This document shows positions 50,553 to 53,986 of a DNA stretch of 53,986 nucleotides, one piece after another. The notes below the pieces were generated by a model, which was given only the letters and a program-made list of their open reading frames with translations, had not been told where the DNA came from and did no database searches. Source of the stretch: an uncultured Bacilli bacterium (GTDB lineage Bacteria > Bacillota_I > Bacilli_A > RF39 > UBA660); NCBI GenBank assembly GCA_934155185.1, contig CAKPGT010000006.1, positions 1-53,986 on the forward strand, given 5' to 3'. The translations under genes and the position numbers were made by a program. How positions within the stretch are numbered: position 1 is the first letter of the stretch; each line of letters opens with the position of its first letter.

Positions 50553-51464
50553 ATGCGTTATAAAGTTACTAGAAAAGTATTGATATTTTTATGTTTGTTT
50601 ATTGGTATTGGAGCACTTTATGGAAGCTTTTGCATGTTAATAGACCCATCTGGCAAGCTACTTAAAATGGATAATGTATTGCCTTATTTTAAAGTACTAC
50701 CATTTAGCAATGTATTATTTAAAAACTATATATTTTCTGGTATAGCATTGTTAATTGTTAATGGAGTAACTAATATAACAGCAGCCTTTTTGTTAATTAA
50801 AAATAAAAAAATAGGCATTATATTAGGAACTATATTTGGCTTTACATTAACTCTTTGGATTACAATACAGTTTATAATACTTCCTTTTAATTTCTTATCA
50901 GTAACATACTTTATATTAGGAATAATCCAGATGATAGTAGGATACATGACATATGTGTTTTACATGCAAACTAATTTTAAAATTGATATGTCAAAGTACA
51001 AAAACACGGGTAAAAATAAAGATACTTTGGTTGTATATTTTTCTAGATTAGGTTATACAAAAATGGTAGCATATAGTAAGGCTAATAAATTAAAGGCGGA
51101 TATTTTAAGATTAGAAACAGATGAGTTAACAGAAAACACCAAAGGCTTTTGGTGGTGTGGCAGGTTTGGTATGCTTAAGTGGCGTATGTCTATAAAGGAT
51201 ATAGATATAGATATAAAAAAGTATAAGAATGTAATAATAGTATCTCCTATATGGGTATTTAGTGTAGCAGCACCAATAAGGGATTTTTGTTATAAATATT
51301 CAAGAGATATAAATAACGTACAGTATATATTTGTTCACTTTATGAATTCAAGTTTTAAGAATGTAGCAGATGAAGTAGATAAAATTTTGAACAAAAAAAG
51401 AGATGCGTTTACATCAGTATGCATGAGATTTGGTAATATAAAAAAATATGAAGTGTTAAAATAA
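50553..51464 (+). CDS. Membrane protein fused to a flavodoxin domain
   Basis: About 303 residues. The N-terminal half has four hydrophobic helices (VLIFLCLFIGIGALYGSF, IFSGIALLIVNGVTNITAAFLLI, IGIILGTIFGFTLTLWITIQFIILPF, FILGIIQMIVGYMTYVFYM). The C-terminal half is flavodoxin-like: DTLVVYFSRLGYTKMVAYSKA near 160 for the FMN phosphate, ILRLETDELTENTKGFWWCGRFGM near 185 and VIIVSPIWVFSVAAPIRDFC near 230. It probably tethers an FMN redox module to the membrane; partner unknown. The start is the ATG after AAGAGGTATAAA. Confidence 0.9.
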   Translation: MRYKVTRKVLIFLCLFIGIGALYGSFCMLIDPSGKLLKMDNVLPYFKVLPFSNVLFKNYIFSGIALLIVNGVTNITAAFLLIKNKKIGIILGTIFGFTLTLWITIQFIILPFNFLSVTYFILGIIQMIVGYMTYVFYMQTNFKIDMSKYKNTGKNKDTLVVYFSRLGYTKMVAYSKANKLKADILRLETDELTENTKGFWWCGRFGMLKWRMSIKDIDIDIKKYKNVIIVSPIWVFSVAAPIRDFCYKYSRDINNVQYIFVHFMNSSFKNVADEVDKILNKKRDAFTSVCMRFGNIKKYEVLK

Positions 51465-51542
51465 AAATATATAATTCAAGTTTTGTTTCGTGTTAGAAAT
51501 TTATGCGTGAGTATATAATAATACGTGAAAGGAAGTATTATT

Positions 51543-52673
51543 ATGAATCAAGAAAAGATAGGAAAATTTATAAGTAAAAAAAGAAAAGAAATGAACTTAA
51601 CCCAAGAAGATTTAGCAGAAAAATTAGGGGTTAGTAACCGCTCTATATCAAACTGGGAAAATGGTAAATGTATGCCAGACTTATCATTATTTATGCCATT
51701 ATGTGATACACTAAAAATTACCATTAATGAATTAATAAGTGGCGAGGAATTGAAAAGTAATTTAGATGAAAAACTAGAAGAAAATATCATCAATACAATT
51801 AATTATAGTAATAAAAAAATAAGTAATAAAAATAACTTAGTTGTAGCTACGTTTATAGCATTTGGCGTGCTTTTAACTTTATCCGCTATGTCCATATTTC
51901 CTAGTGAGTCTAGCTTTGGTTCTTTATATGCTATTTTAGGAGGCATTATATCGCTTTTTGGAATTAATATATTTTTAAAAAGGTATTCTAATAAGAAAAG
52001 GTTTTTCTATAGTTTCTTATACTTTTTAGTTTATATGGTTTTATTAATTGTAATTGACTATATAAGTGTTATTTATGTAAAAGAAGCTCCAAGATTTTCT
52101 ATTATAAAAGAAACTGGAGATAACATGATTGTTTATAAAGCACCATTTTATATAGTTTATAGAATAAATTATAACTCAAAAAACGAGTATTACATTATAG
52201 ATAAAAATAAAAAATATACAAGTGATACAGTACCTATTACTCCATTTAATAGAAATAAATCAGGGATAGATAATATAATAAAATATAAAAATAAGTATGT
52301 AGGAAATAATAGTAATGATGGTAATTTAATAGGAAGTTTACCTTTATCAGAATATGGGTACTCATTTCAAATAGATTCTAATAACTTAGGATTAATAATA
52401 AATTATAATATATCTAATTTATATATTAATGATGATTATTTAAAGCAAAGCTTAGTATATAATTCTGTATGTATTTTTTCATTAATTGATAATGTTAATT
52501 ATATTACTTTTAATTTTAGTGGTAAAACATATAACATATCAAAAAGTAGTGTTGTAAGTAATTATCCATTCTATGATAAGATTCTTAGTAAGAATAATTT
52601 TAATAAATATTTAGAAAATAAAATGAATGATGTTTCATTTGTAAATAAAGTTTTTAATAAATTATTTTCATAA
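51543..52673 (+). CDS. Membrane-anchored XRE regulator with DUF4825-like domain
   Basis: About 376 residues. An N-terminal Cro/CI helix-turn-helix (IGKFISKKRKEMNLTQEDLAEKLGVSNRSISNWENGKCMPDLSL) is followed by three hydrophobic helices (about 100-190) and an outer domain with YKNKYVGNNSNDGNLIGSLPLSEYGYSF near 265, the DUF4825 signature in Firmicute membrane regulators. It senses something outside and regulates DNA directly. The start is the ATG after GAAAGGAAGTATT. It is followed closely by a second such regulator. Confidence 0.88.
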   Translation: MNQEKIGKFISKKRKEMNLTQEDLAEKLGVSNRSISNWENGKCMPDLSLFMPLCDTLKITINELISGEELKSNLDEKLEENIINTINYSNKKISNKNNLVVATFIAFGVLLTLSAMSIFPSESSFGSLYAILGGIISLFGINIFLKRYSNKKRFFYSFLYFLVYMVLLIVIDYISVIYVKEAPRFSIIKETGDNMIVYKAPFYIVYRINYNSKNEYYIIDKNKKYTSDTVPITPFNRNKSGIDNIIKYKNKYVGNNSNDGNLIGSLPLSEYGYSFQIDSNNLGLIINYNISNLYINDDYLKQSLVYNSVCIFSLIDNVNYITFNFSGKTYNISKSSVVSNYPFYDKILSKNNFNKYLENKMNDVSFVNKVFNKLFS

Positions 52674-52745
52674 TTAGTCTAACTAAACTACCAGTAGAGT
52701 TCTGTTTTTAGGAATATGTGATACAATTATTTTGAGGTGAGAAGC

Positions 52746-53819
52746 GTGGATAACAATAAGATAGGTAAGTTTATTTTAAATATGCGTAAAGAAAAGAATT
52801 TGACTCAAAAGGAACTTGGTGACAAGCTATTTGTTACTGATAAAGCAGTAAGTAAGTGGGAAAGGGGAGTTAGGCTTCCTGATATTACTATGTTAAATAA
52901 GTTATCTAAAATACTAGGTGTTTCTATTAATGATATTTTAGATGGAACTAAAGAATCAAATAGAAAAATAGATGTGAATAAGGAAATAGAAAATATTAAG
53001 GAAATGATGAATAAAAAACATAAAAGTAAAGTAAGAAAAATTTTGCTTTGTTTAGTTTTCTTAGTTATTGTAATAATATACCTTATATTTAAAAACATTT
53101 CTCTTGGCTATAATATAAAAACAGTTCATTATAATCATTCAAATAAGAATATAAATATAGGTATTCCAAAGTTATCTTTTATGCTTAAAAATAATGATAG
53201 AAGTTATTCTTTTAAAAATCTTAGAAGTGCTGGTATACTTGAAAATGAGGTTAAGAAGTATTTAAAAACACTTAAGTATTCTACATGTAATAATACAATT
53301 TATTATTATAACCAAAAGGATAACTACTCTATAATTGATTATTCAGTTAAGAATCATTTCCTTTATAGTACTATTTCTTATGAAATTGTAGAAAAAGACT
53401 TTTGTTTTACTAATAAAATGAATGAATATTCTAAAAAGCTTTCTGGGTTTAGAAAATTCCATACTATGAATGGTAGTGGTATTTCACTTTCTAAAGATGT
53501 TTATTTTAAGCCAAGATTAGTTGTATATTTTAGAGATGATGTTGATGATAAAAAACAAAATTTTACTGCAGAACTTACGGTTAAATACTTATATCAAAAA
53601 GATAACCAATGGGATAAAATATTACAAGAAGAAATAGAAAAATCAGAAGGAACTTATGAGATTAAAGAAGATAAATTATATTATTATAGAAGTAAAATAG
53701 ATAAAAAAATAGATGGTATAAATATACCTGATGTTTCGACATTTGAAATAGAAGATGGTAAGCTAATATTAACTAATAATTATTTATCTTCATATGAAGA
53801 AAATATAATTTTAGAGTAA
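52746..53819 (+). CDS. Membrane-anchored XRE regulator with extracytoplasmic domain
   Basis: About 357 residues: a helix-turn-helix (IGKFILNMRKEKNLTQKELGDKLFVTDKAVSKWERGVRLPDITML), one helix (KILLCLVFLVIVIIYLIF near 100) and an outer beta-rich domain of about 235 residues with no name I recognise. The start is a GTG after GAGGTGAGAAGC. The sequence is unlike the upstream regulator beyond the DNA-binding part. The remaining 167 bases of the window contain nothing I can identify. Confidence 0.85.
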   Translation: MDNNKIGKFILNMRKEKNLTQKELGDKLFVTDKAVSKWERGVRLPDITMLNKLSKILGVSINDILDGTKESNRKIDVNKEIENIKEMMNKKHKSKVRKILLCLVFLVIVIIYLIFKNISLGYNIKTVHYNHSNKNINIGIPKLSFMLKNNDRSYSFKNLRSAGILENEVKKYLKTLKYSTCNNTIYYYNQKDNYSIIDYSVKNHFLYSTISYEIVEKDFCFTNKMNEYSKKLSGFRKFHTMNGSGISLSKDVYFKPRLVVYFRDDVDDKKQNFTAELTVKYLYQKDNQWDKILQEEIEKSEGTYEIKEDKLYYYRSKIDKKIDGINIPDVSTFEIEDGKLILTNNYLSSYEENIILE

Positions 53820-53986
53820 TTATAAATAGATATGATTTGAAACAGGGTTTTCTATTTTTTGAAATTGTCGTAATTTGTATGTTAAATTGCAAAATTAAGT
53901 AAAAACATGAATATTATGCATATTTAACCATCAAAAAACGAAAAATTGTTATATATAAAATTGAAATATTGTATAAAAACTTATGC

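Noticed and set aside
1..53986. Mollicute code 4 (TGA as Trp) suspected from AT content
   Set aside because: TGA ends several genes cleanly, including ATGA overlaps at 7200 and 22580, and Trp positions use TGG with a CCA-anticodon tRNA.

Overview
The window is about 54 kb of very AT-rich DNA. It is tightly packed, uses Shine-Dalgarno sites of the AGGAGG/GGTGAT type, ends many genes with intrinsic terminators, and uses TGA as a normal stop (with a CCA-anticodon tRNA-Trp), so the code is table 11, not mycoplasma code 4. HrcA/CIRCE control, DUF2975+YozG-type regulators, PrsW, YlmH, VanY-type peptidases and collagen/BclA-like surface proteins all point to a low-GC Firmicute (Bacillota). The overall look suggests an uncultivated gut-type Bacilli lineage (RF39/RFN20 or Erysipelotrichia-like). 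That placement is inference; no rRNA gene is present.

Layout. 0.1-8.4 kb: a degenerate amidase-like protein, a nucleosidase-like protein, TspO, an ABC ATPase with a giant coiled-coil FtsX-type permease, a degenerate CPBP membrane protein and UV endonuclease UvsE. 8.5-13.3 kb: membrane proteins, a DUF2975/XRE/DUF4173 operon behind a clear promoter, and a 539-residue unknown. 13.4-15.2 kb: an AAA_14/DUF4143 ATPase bracketed by similar inverted sequences, then tRNA-Trp. 15.2-19.7 kb: DUF3298 protein, ferritin-like protein, cytidine deaminase, PrsW and two VanY-type peptidases, one lacking its catalytic Glu. 19.9-25.3 kb: polyprenyl synthase and two large paralogous proteins with a transglutaminase-like Cys-His-Asp triad. 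25.3-27.6 kb: CIRCE-controlled clpB without its N-domain. 27.7-35.3 kb: NifS/thioredoxin/CcdA redox operon, DinB, a zinc-ribbon gene with a sequestered ribosome site, hpt, tRNA-His and ddl.

35.3-41.8 kb looks like an acquired island. Its left edge is a truncated gene start fused to an IS3-type terminal repeat; its right edge is a decayed reading frame. Between them lie a LysR regulator, a divergent operon of unknowns (one DUF6273-like), and a 704-residue protein whose core resembles a GH10 glycosidase barrel but has no signal peptide and has a C-terminal membrane anchor. 41.8-47.4 kb: YlmH, then a minus-strand surface cluster of a GT2-TPR glycosyltransferase and four collagen-like/BclA-like proteins, plausibly a glycosylated surface layer. 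47.4-50 kb: a small protein overlapping a large protein with an HExxH motif, a WCT-type middle domain and seven 20-residue repeats. 50-53.8 kb: lipoprotein, small HTH-like protein, membrane-flavodoxin fusion and two membrane-anchored XRE regulators.

The themes most worth follow-up are the 35-41 kb island with its GH10-like protein; the transglutaminase-like twins; the HExxH/repeat protein with its small partner; recurring AUA/AUU/AUC initiation sites behind good Shine-Dalgarno sequences; an SD-sequestering 5' UTR; and several enzymes that have lost catalytic residues.
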